Assembly (NCBI GenBank): GCA_028532985.1 | Contig: JANCIK010000013.1 | Coordinates: 2,480,001-2,544,000, forward strand | Reading direction: 5' to 3' | DNA length: 64,000 nt | Source of the DNA: Stropharia rugosoannulata | Taxonomy: Eukaryota; Basidiomycota; Agaricomycetes; Agaricales; Strophariaceae | Shown: positions 33,075-45,137 of the stretch, piece after piece | Numbering within the stretch: position 1 is the first letter of the stretch | Layout: every line of letters starts with the position of its first letter | Made by a program: the position numbers and the translations under genes | Notes under the pieces: model-generated | The model's database searches: none | Told to the model about the DNA's origin: nothing | What the model saw: the letters and a program-made list of their open reading frames with translations, nothing else

Positions 33075-35170
33075 ATGCCGACCGACCAGGACAATATTCA
33101 TCAGTCCTCGCAGGGGTCTTCTAGCCAAAGCATTGAAAAGGAAGCCAATAAACCGGGTTTCAACCTGGACTACAATTCTCAAGTGCAGCAGAGCGATTTG
33201 TCCACGCGCACGCCAGTTGGACGCACCGAGATCTATGATGGAGGAAGAGATGCGTGGATGACCGTTGCCGGCACGTGAGTTGCATATTCAACTTCGGGCC
33301 AATAATCAGCGCTCAGCGCCTAATGCTATGGACCGTTCGACAGCTGGATGGTTCAATTCTGCACATATGGGTATGTCGATGCTATGTTAACAAGATTTGA
33401 CTTATGTTTCCCATCATTTTTTTTCAAGGTACATATCAGCGTTTGGCATTTATCAGGATTATTACACCCGCACCTTTCTCAGCCAGACAACTCCGTCGAA
33501 CATCAGGTACGTATGGAAATCTAAGTTCAACCTGTACGTGTCACAGATTTATTGCTCTCCTGGATAGCTGGATAGGTAGCTTTCAACTATTTCTGCAGTA
33601 TGCCCCCGGCATTTTCGTAGGCAGAGCCTTTGACATGGGTTACTTGTGGGTCCTTTCACCGTATCATTACGTATATCACTGTCTAAGCGGCCTGACATTT
33701 GACAGTCACCATATGATAATTTTAGGTTCTTTTCTTCAAGTCTTTTCAATGATGATGCTCTCTCTGGCCCACGAGGAACATTACTATCAGGTTTTTAGTC
33801 TCTGTAGAATATCATCAACGTTCGTATTCATTTTGTGTTTAGGTATTTCTTGCTCAAGCCGTCGGAATGGGACTCGGGCAATCATTGCTATTTTTACCCT
33901 CTCTGACTATTATTGGTCATCATTTCAAGCGTAGACGGGCGCTCGCTACAGGACTCGCAGTTTCGGTTGATATTCGTCTCAGCTATTAGCTAAGGCACCA
34001 AATTGACTTCTATCATTCCACAGGGTGCATCTGTTGGAGGAGTCGTATGGCCCATCATGCTGAATCGCCTGGAGAGGCTTACATCTTTTGCAAACGTCAT
34101 ACGGGCAACTGGAGGCCTGACCGCATTGCTTCTCATCGCCGCAAACTTCCTAATGCGAGAAAGGACGTATAAAGCCGAGGCGATGGTGAGACCCAACTTT
34201 GCAGCCATTTTCCACGATTCCCCGTATCTTGTATCGATAGCTTCGTGAGTACCTTCCCATATACGCCACCGAGCTTCATTTAATACAGTTCCACAAAGCG
34301 CGTTCTCCGTCAATTTAGGATTATTTTTTCCTTGTGAGCGCCTAATTGATATACAGCTAACAGTCAACGTAAGGGGAGGCTAATCGCACCTGTATACTGG
34401 TAGATTTTTATCTTCAACTGTTCGCCGTCGACCTTGGAGTAAATGAATCCCTGGCATTTTATTCTGTAAGTGCACCAAGTTACGTACCTACTTCAACTAA
34501 GCTGGTATACTCAATTCGGCTGTAGGTTACAATCTTGAACGCAGGAAGCGTGCTGGGACGGCTATTACCCAACTTCCTAGCGGATAACTTTGGACCGTAC
34601 AATATGCTCATAATATGCTTATTTTTATCTTCGGGTCTGGCATTTACCATGCTTGCCGTGTCGAACCTGGCTGGTCTGATAGCGTTTGGTCTTCTCTATG
34701 GATTTTGGTCGGGATCGTGTAAGTCGCCCTTCTCCAATAATAACTCCCGCCTCGCCTGCACTTAACGCGCATGAGCAGATGTATCTCTGATTCCATCGCT
34801 ATTAGCTAGACTCTGTTCCCATCCCGGAGAAAGCGGGTAAGTGTTCCAATGTATACAGTCTCAACACGTAAGTTGACCCTCTTACAGAGTACGCATGGGT
34901 TTTGCTTTCACCGTGGTGGGAGTCTCGCTGCTAGTGGGGACCCCAATCGAAGGAGCCATTTTGCACAGGCAAGAGCATACGTACGTCTGGAATACAGCGA
35001 TCATTTTCTGTGGAGTACGCTTGATGTTCATACAACTCAATCTTACGTTGCTAACTTTCCATATTTTTCATTTGAAGGCAATGATTGCACTCGGGACTGT
35101 TGGGATGGCCACCTCCAGATTTCTATTCGTCACTCAGAGACGATCGGGCAGTAGGGGCTGGCGCGTATAA
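33075..35170 (+). CDS. MFS monocarboxylate-type transporter
   Basis: Plasma-membrane transporter of the major facilitator superfamily, MCT/MCH type, for a small acid or related metabolite. Thirteen exons (33075-33274, 33344-33370, 33429-33506, 33568-33645, 33706-33790, 33843-33965, 34024-34244, 34299-34333, 34404-34465, 34526-34718, 34779-34836, 34888-35014, 35078-35170) give 459 residues with all phases consistent. After a polar N-terminus come the MCT blocks DAWMTVAGTWMVQFCTYG, SWIGSFQLFLQYAPGIFVGR, AVGMGLGQSLLFLPSL and RRRALATGLAVSGASVGGVV, then after a short central loop NAGSVLGRLLPNFLADNFGP and GFAFTVVGVSLLVGTPIEGA. About twelve membrane segments are expected. An out-of-frame ATG at 33007 overlaps the start and could act as an upstream frame if transcribed. 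Substrate unknown; being divergent from a cellulase gene hints at co-regulation but does not show it. Confidence 0.9.
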
Positions 35171-37794
35171 GGGAAGTCGTTTATACTTATAGTATACAGC
35201 GTCTGAAAAACCTCCATTCTCCACAATTTGAGATGCTCAATGCTGATACTCTGTATGTCTATAACGTTACTGCATACTCTATTATCTTTCACTGTCAGCT
35301 TCAGTTGTACCATTAACTGTGTTATACTTTGTTCCATAGCTTATGTCCACTAAGTACGGCTATTATTTTGTCAATGCTTATATTTTATGTCTTGCGAGCT
35401 AGCATATTCAGGGCGGTTATTAGATATCTGTTACACATTCCTCTGAATATTAACAACGACTCTCTCACAGTTACCGACCCGACTATGTATAACGCCGAAC
35501 ATTTGAGTGATAACATTGACATAGCATCATGTCATCATCGCATCATATTTACATTAATTTATAGTTGCAACACCTTCGGCACCTTGTTTTAGATGAGATT
35601 TAGAGTTAACATTGCGGACGTATGTACAGCGTGATGCTATATATTCAACACTGTCAGAAGCAATCTGAGCATTGCATGCGAGATAAATTGCTGAGGTTGA
35701 CCGAATACCGCGTGCTGAGATAACTCTTTCCGTATACTTACGCGACTTTATCATACTTCCTCCCGATCAAGTTGTGCTATTATGGTATTGTTGAGTAGTG
35801 AAATAAACAATTAATGGCTTATATAAATCTGTGTCAAAGGCCAAAAAGCACTGATCTTTCGCGGGCTACTGGCCTTACCAAACCACGAAAGGATATGTAA
35901 AGGGCTCGGCATGTGCATTGTGACTCATCAAATAAGTAAATAAGAGCGTTCATCGTGTCAGGCATCCGGATGGAAAGCAAGCTTTGATGCAATTTACTAG
36001 GCGGAGGGTCGAGCACATTTGGAGCACATAAGTTATTTTTAACTCATTATAGCCGCCTTCCCGCTCTGTGACCACTTCAAAAAATGGCGTAGGGCTTGTT
36101 GCTTTTAAACATTGACAGAGAATTTGGAGGACCAGCGCCGTTTGAATAGGCTTTTGTGAATGTCATCCTATTATACATATGTTGAAAGCACGTGTTGGAT
36201 AGCTTCTTCTATCATTTTTGTTTTCTTGCTTTTAGCGTCTAAAGTAAAGTTTAGACACATCACCCAAGCATCACCCTATAGCTTGCCTTCGCATTACTCA
36301 TCGCACTAAGTACTTTCAACAATCTATTCATTTAAGTGTGGCTGTGACACACAAGAACTCGGTTTTAATAAAAAGCTGTGGACCCAAGCTGACTGGGCAT
36401 AAACTATCTCTTTGAATTCAGGGAGCTTGGATTCAAAATGCTATGTCATGTCTATATACGGATGATATCACGGTTTTGTGCACTGCAATGTCATCGGAAA
36501 GAATAGTACCGGGTGCCGCCGGAAGAAAGTGCCATTCACTCTGTTAGACGCTGTAGAGAATAGTTAGACCAATCATGACATAACGCGATAGTTCGGCTGG
36601 TCGTTTTGATAATCTTTCACGACACACTGCATGAACATGTTTGTAAGGTTTTTGATCTCGACGGATCACTCACTCCACCCGTCCACCCAAGGTCTCCGGC
36701 GCTGCGCGTGAGTACAAATCGAAGCGTACATGTGAAAACGCCTCCTGAATGCCACTATAATCTTTTTCTCGTATCTTATGGTGCCGTTGACGTATTCTGT
36801 CATGTAATTTCTTGCCTGCAGGCTCGATAAGTATGTAATATGTTCTATCGTGCTCGCCTGAAGTAAACAGGAACCGTCCAGATTCCCACTGTCGCCCCAG
36901 AGCTACTGGCAGTTTGTATTTGAATTACAGAACTCAATGTTCTGCGCTGCGAGTAAGTACTAAGTACACAGTCAAATTAGTCACTGGCTGTCCATGTCAT
37001 GTGGACAACATATCGCCTACTTTCGAGATACAATCGGCGAGAAGCGCAGGGATCGCGTACATAGGTCCCGATCTTGATGGCTTAGGATCGCGATAAACAA
37101 GAGTCCCTAGCATAACAGTTCAGACCTGGGGAAGGAGGTGATTCACAAAGAGTCATCGAAGGGCCTAAACTATGATATATGATGTTTTTGAGACCAATTG
37201 CCGTCTGACACATCCAAGCTCCAACCCGGCATGCTTGGAGGTGTTAATGATCGCATTCCATACGGTAGGCGCTCAAAGTCGTTGTTGTCGGACACACACG
37301 TCCAACAAAAGTTTTAGAACGGCAGTGGCAGGTGAAGCAGACCTATGTCATCAAGCCCAAGAATTACTTTCCTTCCTCGATAATGTAGTTTCGGAAGCGA
37401 GGCTAATTCAGGCCGAGTGGCATATCTGTATCTTTGGGTATTTTGCCTCGCTCGGATATATCTGGCGTTCGTTCATTCCTCCGTTCAGATCTCGTTCAAA
37501 TCGTTAGTTTATTCCATTCTTTGACTATGCTCTTTCCGGACACCGAGAACCTCTGCGGTATGGCCTTGGTAGTGACATCTACCACTACGCCGTCTGACCG
37601 TATTTAAGCACTCATGTATTTCCTGCAATATCAACTACTCACATCAACCGCCCCAAGTCGTAGACAGCGCCGTCTACTTCGTCCCACATAAGGTACGGGT
37701 TTAGTGGCTTTGTCGACCCTGATGCATGCTCAAGTCCAATCTTATCACTAGAGCCTCGAGCACTGAGCCACTATCTGTTCTGCCCGAATCCGAG
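35171..37794. other. Intergenic
   Basis: About 2.6 kb without a supported gene. The frame at 37172-37507 shows no family features. No clear repeat ends were found. Confidence 0.5.
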
Positions 37795-38159
37795 ATGTGC
37801 TACCGAGAAGTTTCTTGCACCAGACATGCCTGCGGACATGATCACCCGCTATCTGACGCCCGGGTGCGCCCCTTATCGGTTCCTCATTTCCACTCATGGT
37901 CCGCTGACGCGCGCCTGTGTCCATGCTTATAATCCCTAGGTCGATTGCAAGTCCCCCGCTTGCCGCTACAGCCAGGCCCACAGACCGTCCTGCCCGCCAG
38001 GCGGGTGCCCGCAGACATGTGTTCAATGGTACGCCAGCCGTGCCAACGTCTCTCGAGTTGCAGCTTGCTGATGGGCGCGGTTTTGTAACGCAGGATGAAG
38101 CCTGCGCGCACTGTAGTGGCATCTGTCTCCCCGGCGTGTTGCGCGCAGTGCGCTTCTAG
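37795..38159 (+). CDS. Small Cys/His-rich protein
   Basis: Three short exons (37795-37863, 37940-38047, 38094-38159) encode 80 residues with a regular Cys/His pattern: MCYREVSCTRHACGHDHPLS, then VDCKSPACRYSQAHRPSC, CPPGGCPQTCVQW, and ACAHCSGIC near the end. The pattern of a C..HACGH start, a C....C.YS..H..C centre and a CxxC end matches small uncharacterised proteins I recall from Agaricomycetes, probably metal binding. No signal peptide. The first two exons are well supported by this pattern; the second donor (AAC|GTCTCT) is weak and the C-terminus is therefore less certain. An alternative reading without the last intron stops after about 10 further residues. Confidence 0.55.
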
Positions 38160-39891
38160 ATAATTATCAGGCGACCGCCGGTACGCGACACCGACCTCTG
38201 CCTACCTCTGCGTCTCAAGATCGTCAATTTTGTCTATTTCGCTTTTTGCGGATACTCTTGATAGTCACCTGGCATACAGATGGGGACTTGCCTGACAGTT
38301 AATTATTCTTGTTTCAGCGTTCTTTTTAAAATCTCCCCTCCCTATGCTGTTGTTTTAACATCGGATTCAAACTTAATCAATTCGCTCAGGATTCCTAGAC
38401 TACTTATACTAACTTTAGTTTGTATTCCCATAGTAGAGAGTTGTTGGGTATATTACACACCTTTTAAGTCTTCCCTTTGTGTTCAAACCCTTTATAATAT
38501 ACGCTTCTTAACCGCCTCCGAATGCAGATCTGAATAAGGCCAGAGGAAACGAACTATCAGGATACAAGTTCCGGACCGAGTGGTAGATTCAAAGTAAGGG
38601 AGTGACTGCCGGGGATGGTCATGCGCGGCCCCACGCCCCAGACAGCTGGGCAAATATTTCTTTTGTTATCAACAACTGGTTCTTCTATTCTTCTATTTGC
38701 CGGTTACACGCGTACTAAACACCCATACAAGCATACCTGCCGCTGTTATCAAGTTGGGTTAGATTGCCTAGCTTCTGCGAGTGCACCAGCTTATGCTGGC
38801 GAGATAAGAATTGCTGGACTCCATACGCGTCAGAATAGAAATTTTCGAGACCAGCCGCAAAAGGTGTTACACGTTTGACAATGAGACAGCTTTGATCGAA
38901 GCCTGGCTGTGGAATGACGCATGTGGTAGCAAGGGGAGTACAGGAACGAGCTATCAAGGAACGAGAGCCATGACGAGACATGCAGCAGGTGAACATGGGA
39001 TAGGTGTTCCGGGCAAAGCACACACCATCAGCGCTTCAGCATTTCTTTCTGACATGAAAGACATGGAAGGGTGTTGGCCGTTGAAATGAGTAATAGGATA
39101 TGTCGTCCGTTTATTTCGCGTCGACATTGAAACAAGGCCGAAGTCACTGCGGGATCCGAAAAGGCTTGACTCCACCGAGCCGAATAGTAGTTGCAACATT
39201 GCGGAGCTGTGTTCACGGAACAAGCCGCGCCGTGAAAGATTTGAGAATTTATGAGAAGCAGTTGATGATGAAGCCTTCATTTTTTAGGAACCTATATGTA
39301 GCTGCTTGAAGCCAAAGGACACTGAACCTCCAAGACCGACCGCAGAGTGTAAGTCGAGTTCATGATCAGGCGCGCCTGAAATTATTAGAGATAATCAGTG
39401 TCATAAATATGCCTACCTTATTCGAGTCCTATTGCTTCGACTCGCGCTCCTTCAAGCTTGTTGTCCGGCTCGCTTTGAGCATTACAATGTTGAAACGTTG
39501 AAATTCGGGCGACTTTGAACTTGGTTTGAGCCTTGGCCGTGTGCAACGGATAGGTAGAGCGTTACGCGTCTCGGACGATACGCAGAGCGCGTTATCTACA
39601 AGATAAAGATACTTCTTATAGTTTGTATACATCTGGGCTTGGTGTTTCTTCCGTAGTACGGTTAAAGAGGTTATGACTTGGTTATGATAAACATTATCGC
39701 CGGAGAACATTGAAGTCCAGGCTCGGAGTAAAGGCTGAGTTTGAAATATAGATGTGTGACCGCCACGTGATGCCGAAGTGGATGATGCTCGTACGCGTCT
39801 GTTCCAGAAGATTTTGCTTTCATCTTCACGACCTCACGAATCATCCCCTTTCTTACGCGACGAATTCCAACTCTGAAAGCAGATAAACAAG
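38160..39891. other. Intergenic, promoter of CSE1
   Basis: No supported gene. A copy of the 11-mer TGAAGCGCTGA lies on the minus strand at 39028-39038. A pyrimidine-rich stretch precedes the CSE1 start. Confidence 0.5.
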
Positions 39892-42800
39892 ATGGCTGAC
39901 CTTCCTACACTTCTATTGGCATCGCTGAAGCCGGAAACCAGAAAACAGGCAGAACAGAACCTCGACTCGCTCAGCTCACAATCAGGCTTTCTAACTCATC
40001 TGCTCGGTCTTGTACTCGAACCGACGCAGGATCGTGCTGTGAGGCAGTCTGCAAGCATATATCTGAAGAACATTGCAAAGCTTAGATGGGAAGATGTACG
40101 CGTTTGGAACTTGTAACGCCTGTGGTCTCCTTGCTCATCGTGTTGATCGATACAGGATGTGCAGCCTCTGGCAGAACAGGACAAATCAGATCTGAGGGCG
40201 AAACTCGTTCCCGCAATGCTTGCTTTGTCTGCCCCTCAAGACAAGCCTATTCGTTCTCAAGTGGCTGAGTCGGTGTCTTTGATCGCACAGCTGGATTTCC
40301 CGGTAAAGTGGGACAATCTTATCGATGTACGCTCTCTTAAGGAAAATGAATTATTAAATGAATACTAAAGTGGTTTTAGCAACTTGTGGCTTCTCTCTCT
40401 CCCTCAAACTACAACGTGAACATTGGTGTCTTACAAACAGCGCACTCAATATTCCAACAGTGGCGCGCACATGTTCGATCGGATGAGCTTTTCACAGAGA
40501 TCAACTTCGTCATTTCTCGATTTATGGACCCATTCATGCAGCTATTCCGTCAAACCGCTTCCCTTTTGCTAACCAAACCTAGCCCAAATCCTGCACTAAC
40601 GTCGCCGACTGAGAACTATGCTCTCCTCGCTCAAGCAATGGTACTACTTGTAGACATATACTACGACTTCAGTTGTCAAGATCTCCCCCCTGCAATTGAA
40701 GATAGCCATGAAGAATTTTTTGCCCCCGGTACTGGATGGTTCCAAGCCCTTTTGCTCTGGAACCCCAGTGAATTACCCAGTGACGTGCGCGATGATTCCC
40801 TTATTTATTGCCTTAGCTTAAACCAATTATTTCCAGGTTGACGATCCTACCCCATCATTGCCGTCTCAAATCAAAAAAAGAATTTTGGAGACTGCGGAGG
40901 TATGTACGCCAATTGTTACTGACACCATTAGTTCTAACGTATCACTTTATTCTCTGTCATAGCTATTTATCAAGCTATATCCCGAACAACTTCAAAAAAC
41001 GGCAGCCGTGGAGACGATTGTGCAAAGCGTGTGGTCGCTCGTAGGATCCAATATGCTTCCCGGAGTCGGCGATGATGGCGTACGTCAGATTTCAGATTTC
41101 TTCGCATATCAATTTTTCTGACGACCTGTAAAGTTCGTATCACAGTCACTGAGCTTTATCTCAACGGCCATTCGGTCAGGGTACTACAAGTCCCTCTTTT
41201 CATCTCGGGACACCATTTCGTCCCTTGTTCAGGGCGTTGTGGTACCAAACGTAACATTGCGTGAACACGATGTTGAGCAATTTGAAGACGATCCCCTTGA
41301 ATTTATTCGCCTTGATATGGCTGTTTCGTCGGCCGGGACCGATTTAGCTACGCGTAGGCAAGCGGCTGCGGATGTACTCCAGGCGTTGGTGAGCAGTGGA
41401 TATGAATCGGAGGCGACGGAGATCGTGGGTTCGTGGATCAACACAGGGCTGACGGAGTATGCAAGCAATAAAGAGGGCAACTGGAAGGCTAAGGATAGCG
41501 CTGTCTATCTCCTGACAGCTGTTGCAACAAGGGGCTCAACTACACAAGTAAATAAATTTTCGTGAAAATATTTTTGTTGGAGCTCACAACCTTAATTTCA
41601 TCAGCACGGTGTTACATCTACCAATGCGTTGGTCGACGTCGTCAAGTTCTTCTCAGATCATGTCTTCCAGGATCTTCAGGCAGCATCCGGAACCGTACAC
41701 CCTATTCTGCAAGTAGACGCTATTCGCTTCTTATACACATTCCGAAATCAGGTAAGCCGTCCCAGTGATTTGTGCCCAAAAGATTATTGATCATTGATAC
41801 TTGCTGCATGATCAAATCAGCTCACGAAACCCCAATTGCTATCTGTCCTTCCCCTACTCGCTCACCACCTATCCTCAGAAAACTACGTTACTTATACCTA
41901 CGCCGCAATTACCATCGACCGCATTCTTGCCATCAAGCAGAACAATCAACTACTGTAAGCTAGTGTCTCTTTAATTTTGTGTGTTGCTCACACTGACTCA
42001 TAATACTCCCCGGACTAGCTTTGCGCAAGCTGACATCCATGATTCAGCTGCAAACCTTGTCAACGCACTACTAACTCGAATTGAGGCTTCTGGTACCCCC
42101 GAAAAGGTCGCAGAGAATGACCATCTCATGAAGTGTATGTCTTCGAACTTCTTTTTTGGTTCATCTGCCTTGAACTGACACGACATGGAAGGTATTATGC
42201 GTGTTATCGTAACAGCGCGCCAGACCCTTATTCCGGTGTACGATCGGATTTTGGCACGCCTAGTCGCTATTCTAGGTGTCATTTCGAAGAACCCCAGCAA
42301 TCCCCTCTTCGATCAGTACATCTTTGAGAGCATTTCGGGTCTGATGAGGTGCGATCTGAAATTTTTATCTCATCTGTTTGGCTTTCTAAAATCGTTCGCA
42401 GATTCGTCGTCGTTGGTAACTCTTCGTCGTTATCTGTTTTCGAACAAGCACTTTTCGGGCCATTCACAATCATACTACAACAGGACATTGACCGTACGTC
42501 CCTCCTCCAGATTGTTGTCCTTCTCTCCATCTCACACTTAAATATTTTTAATAGAATACGTGCCTTATGTGTTCCAGGTGCTCTCCCAGATGCTCGCTCT
42601 TCACCGGGGAGGCACGATTCCAGCCGAATATCGTAACATGCTCCCCATCTTACTTACACCTGCAATGTGGCAGCAGAAGGGTAGCGTGCCCGGTCTTGTC
42701 AGGCTTCTCAAGGAGTTTTTGGCGCAGGACCACGAACAGATGTTCGCCGCAGGACAGGTCGCGTCTGTGCTTGCCGTTGTTCAACAGCGGTTAATTCCTT

Positions 42801-43645
42801 CGAAGCTCAATGATGTTTGGGGAATTGAGCTTCTGCAGGCCGTCGTCTCCAACGTCAAGCCGTGGGTCCTCTGATTGTCTCTGTTGAGCCCAGCTGACCG
42901 AACCCGTTTCAGTGCAAATCTGCAGCAGTATCTTAGGCCGATTTTCTTATGCTTACTGACTCGCATGCACGCCAACAAGACGGATATTTTTGCTTATCTG
43001 TTCACTAAGTTCATCCTATACACATTGGCAATCAACGTCGAGGGCCTCACCCCCGATTTGCTCATCACTACCATCGAAGGAATCCAGCCGCAGTACGTCG
43101 CAACAATATAGACGTGACATGCTGATCTAACTCTTGTGTTGTTGTAGACTGTGGTATTCAATCCTGACCACCTTCATTGCCCCGCAAGCACCCAAGTTCC
43201 CACACAAGGAGCGCAAACTCGCCGTCGTAGGCATAACGCGGCTGCTATGCCACAGTTCGCTGATGTTCCAAGAGCCCAACGTACGAGCGTGGTACGTCTC
43301 CCTCTCCCCTGCTCTTTCAAGCTTTTCTGATGGCTGCCTTTACCCAGGCCGGTGGTGTACACGGCCCTCGCTACGCTGTTCACAGAACGCGAGCATTTCA
43401 CTAGCAACCCCAAAGACGCAGACACCGGCGCCGCCGCGACCGAGATCGATTTTGAAGAGCAGACGGCGGGCTATCAGGCGGCGTACTCCCGCCTCGCGGC
43501 CTCGGAGACAGCCGAGGTGGACCCCGTGGCGTACGTGCGGAATCCACTGCAGTACCTCCAGACGGAGTTGGACAAGACCACGGCGACGGTGGGGCCCAAG
43601 GTGAAGGAGCTCATCGCGGCAGCTCCGGGGGGGAGGATCGTGTAA
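39892..43645 (+). CDS. CSE1: Exportin-2 / CSE1 (importin-alpha re-exporter)
   Basis: Karyopherin of the importin-beta family that returns importin-alpha to the cytoplasm in complex with Ran-GTP; essential in yeast. Fifteen exons (39892-40095, 40156-40326, 40380-40784, 40837-40899, 40963-41079, 41134-41547, 41605-41751, 41821-41954, 42019-42134, 42192-42348, 42402-42493, 42555-42861, 42913-43092, 43148-43291, 43348-43645) encode 982 residues, the usual CSE1 length. The N-terminus has the importin-beta repeat LASLKPETRKQAEQNLDSL and QSASIYLKNIAKLRWED; CSE1-type blocks follow (QLDFPVKWDNLI, HEEFFAPGTGWFQALLLWNP, FVSQSLSFISTAIRSGYYKS, NPSNPLFDQYIFESISGLMR, LPILLTPAMWQQKGSVPGLV). All splice phases agree. 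HEAT-repeat protein, nuclear and nuclear-pore located. No damage is seen, so the gene should be functional. Confidence 0.96.
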
Positions 43646-44552
43646 CTTGGCGATGGGGGGTTGGATTTCACTGAGTGTAGTGAGGGTCGACTAGTACTTA
43701 ATTTTTCCTTTTCCTTTTCCATTCGTAACTAGCTGCCGATATCCCTATTACGCCCTGGGGCATCAGGTGCTTTGGTCACCCAGGCTCTGATTTACGTTCC
43801 AGGTAGCTAGTGGCAAACTAGTGTGGGTCGCCGGTCAGCAAAATTTCAGGATTACAGTTGCTGCCAACGACATGGATTTGAAACCATACATTTCACTTTC
43901 CTTTTTCTTTCTTCTCGTGGACTTTCGAAGTCCCAGTTTAATATGTACACCGCCCTACTGGCTGATGCATATTTGCCTCACCATCAAGCGAGCCCCAAAT
44001 TAATGTGATGGTGTCTGCCTCTAGCATGAATTCGGCATGGATTCATGGAAAGAGAGACAGAAAATGTAGTCTGAATAAATACTCGAACAGGTTCAAGCAT
44101 ACACTAGACTTTCTTCGTGCTTTGGCAATGTAGATTTTCCAAGACATTTCTCCCAATTTTCTCCTGGCCCCGATAATTCCATAGTTTACATAATTAAATG
44201 CTCATGTATCTTCCACACAGGTTATAGACAGACAGCAATACCCGGATAATGTACCGCGACCTGCATACAGATTATTCCCGATCTCGCGTAGGTTGCATGT
44301 ATCTCTTTGTCAATGTCAAACCTTATCAATTCATTGTGCACGCATCATCCGTCTCTCGAGTCTCAAGAGAACAAACTGATATTTTGCCTGTGCCGCGTTG
44401 GCTGTACGTATCGTCACTAAAAGTGGGGGATTTTATTTCCTTCAGCAGCGTATGGATAGAGTATAATCTACTATGACCTTGGCCGTCAGTCATTAGAAAA
44501 TATTAAGAGATATGTGCTCACTCACTGCCTAGGTCCTGCTACTCAGTTCACA
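43646..44552. other. Intergenic, convergent 3' ends
   Basis: Spacer between CSE1 (plus) and the four-TM gene (minus). No coding evidence. Confidence 0.6.
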
Positions 44553-45137
44553 TCAAGCTGTGGCTGTTTTGGGCTCCGAAGAGGAGGAAGGGTACCGCTG
44601 AGAGTCGAAGCGCTGTGACTGCGAAGCACTATAGTAGCGATGCCGCCAGCACAACCAGGTAATCCCTATCAATAATAGAAGCTGTACCAGGGACATCACT
44701 ATAGATATTATCGCCAGTGTGACGGTTCCTTGAGTGATTTCAACGAAACCAAAGGGTTGTCCGATTCGGAAATCCCAGATCGCGAAACCAAAGCATATTG
44801 TCCACAGCACAGAGAGAAAGATGGTGTATGCAATAGCTGGAATGGAGGAAGGGGTGAAGGAGAAGATGGAGTCTGTCTGGTGTTCTTCGAGCCAGAATAG
44901 CAGCAGGCCGGCACCTTGATACGGGAGAAAAAACGCGTACGCGAGGATTGCAGGAATCGCATTCTGGGCGACATTGGTGGCGATGTTGTCTGCGAGAGAG
45001 AGGCTGAAGCAAAGGAGGGATACGACACAGGATATTGATAGCAAGATAGGGTAGAACTGTGGTACTCTCTTCGACCGACTGGCAACCACGGTAATTATGG
45101 ACTCCGCGTCTGCTTGAACATTTTCAACTACGATCAT
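44553..45137 (-). CDS. Four-TM membrane protein, intact copy
   Basis: Single-exon gene of 194 residues with four hydrophobic segments, roughly residues 29-50, 60-82, 95-120 and 133-160 (YPILLSISCVVSLLCFSLSL, ILAYAFFLPYQGAGLLLFWL, IAYTIFLSVLWTICFGFAIW, LAIISIVMSLVQLLLLIGIT). The N-terminus is short and polar, the tail Ser-rich (SQRYPSSSSEPKTATA). The loop after TM2 (HQTDSIFSFTPSS) is shared with the paralogue at 50412-51032, which has HDAHSIFRFSPSS. No family recognised; such four-TM proteins are common and uncharacterised in mushrooms. It lies next to, and in the same direction as, the TPR-CHAT gene. Confidence 0.75.
   Translation of the reverse strand: MIVVENVQADAESIITVVASRSKRVPQFYPILLSISCVVSLLCFSLSLADNIATNVAQNAIPAILAYAFFLPYQGAGLLLFWLEEHQTDSIFSFTPSSIPAIAYTIFLSVLWTICFGFAIWDFRIGQPFGFVEITQGTVTLAIISIVMSLVQLLLLIGITWLCWRHRYYSASQSQRFDSQRYPSSSSEPKTATA

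Noticed and set aside
33007..33261. 84-codon frame starting upstream of the transporter
   Set aside because: Overlaps the transporter start out of frame with no family features; at most an upstream open frame.
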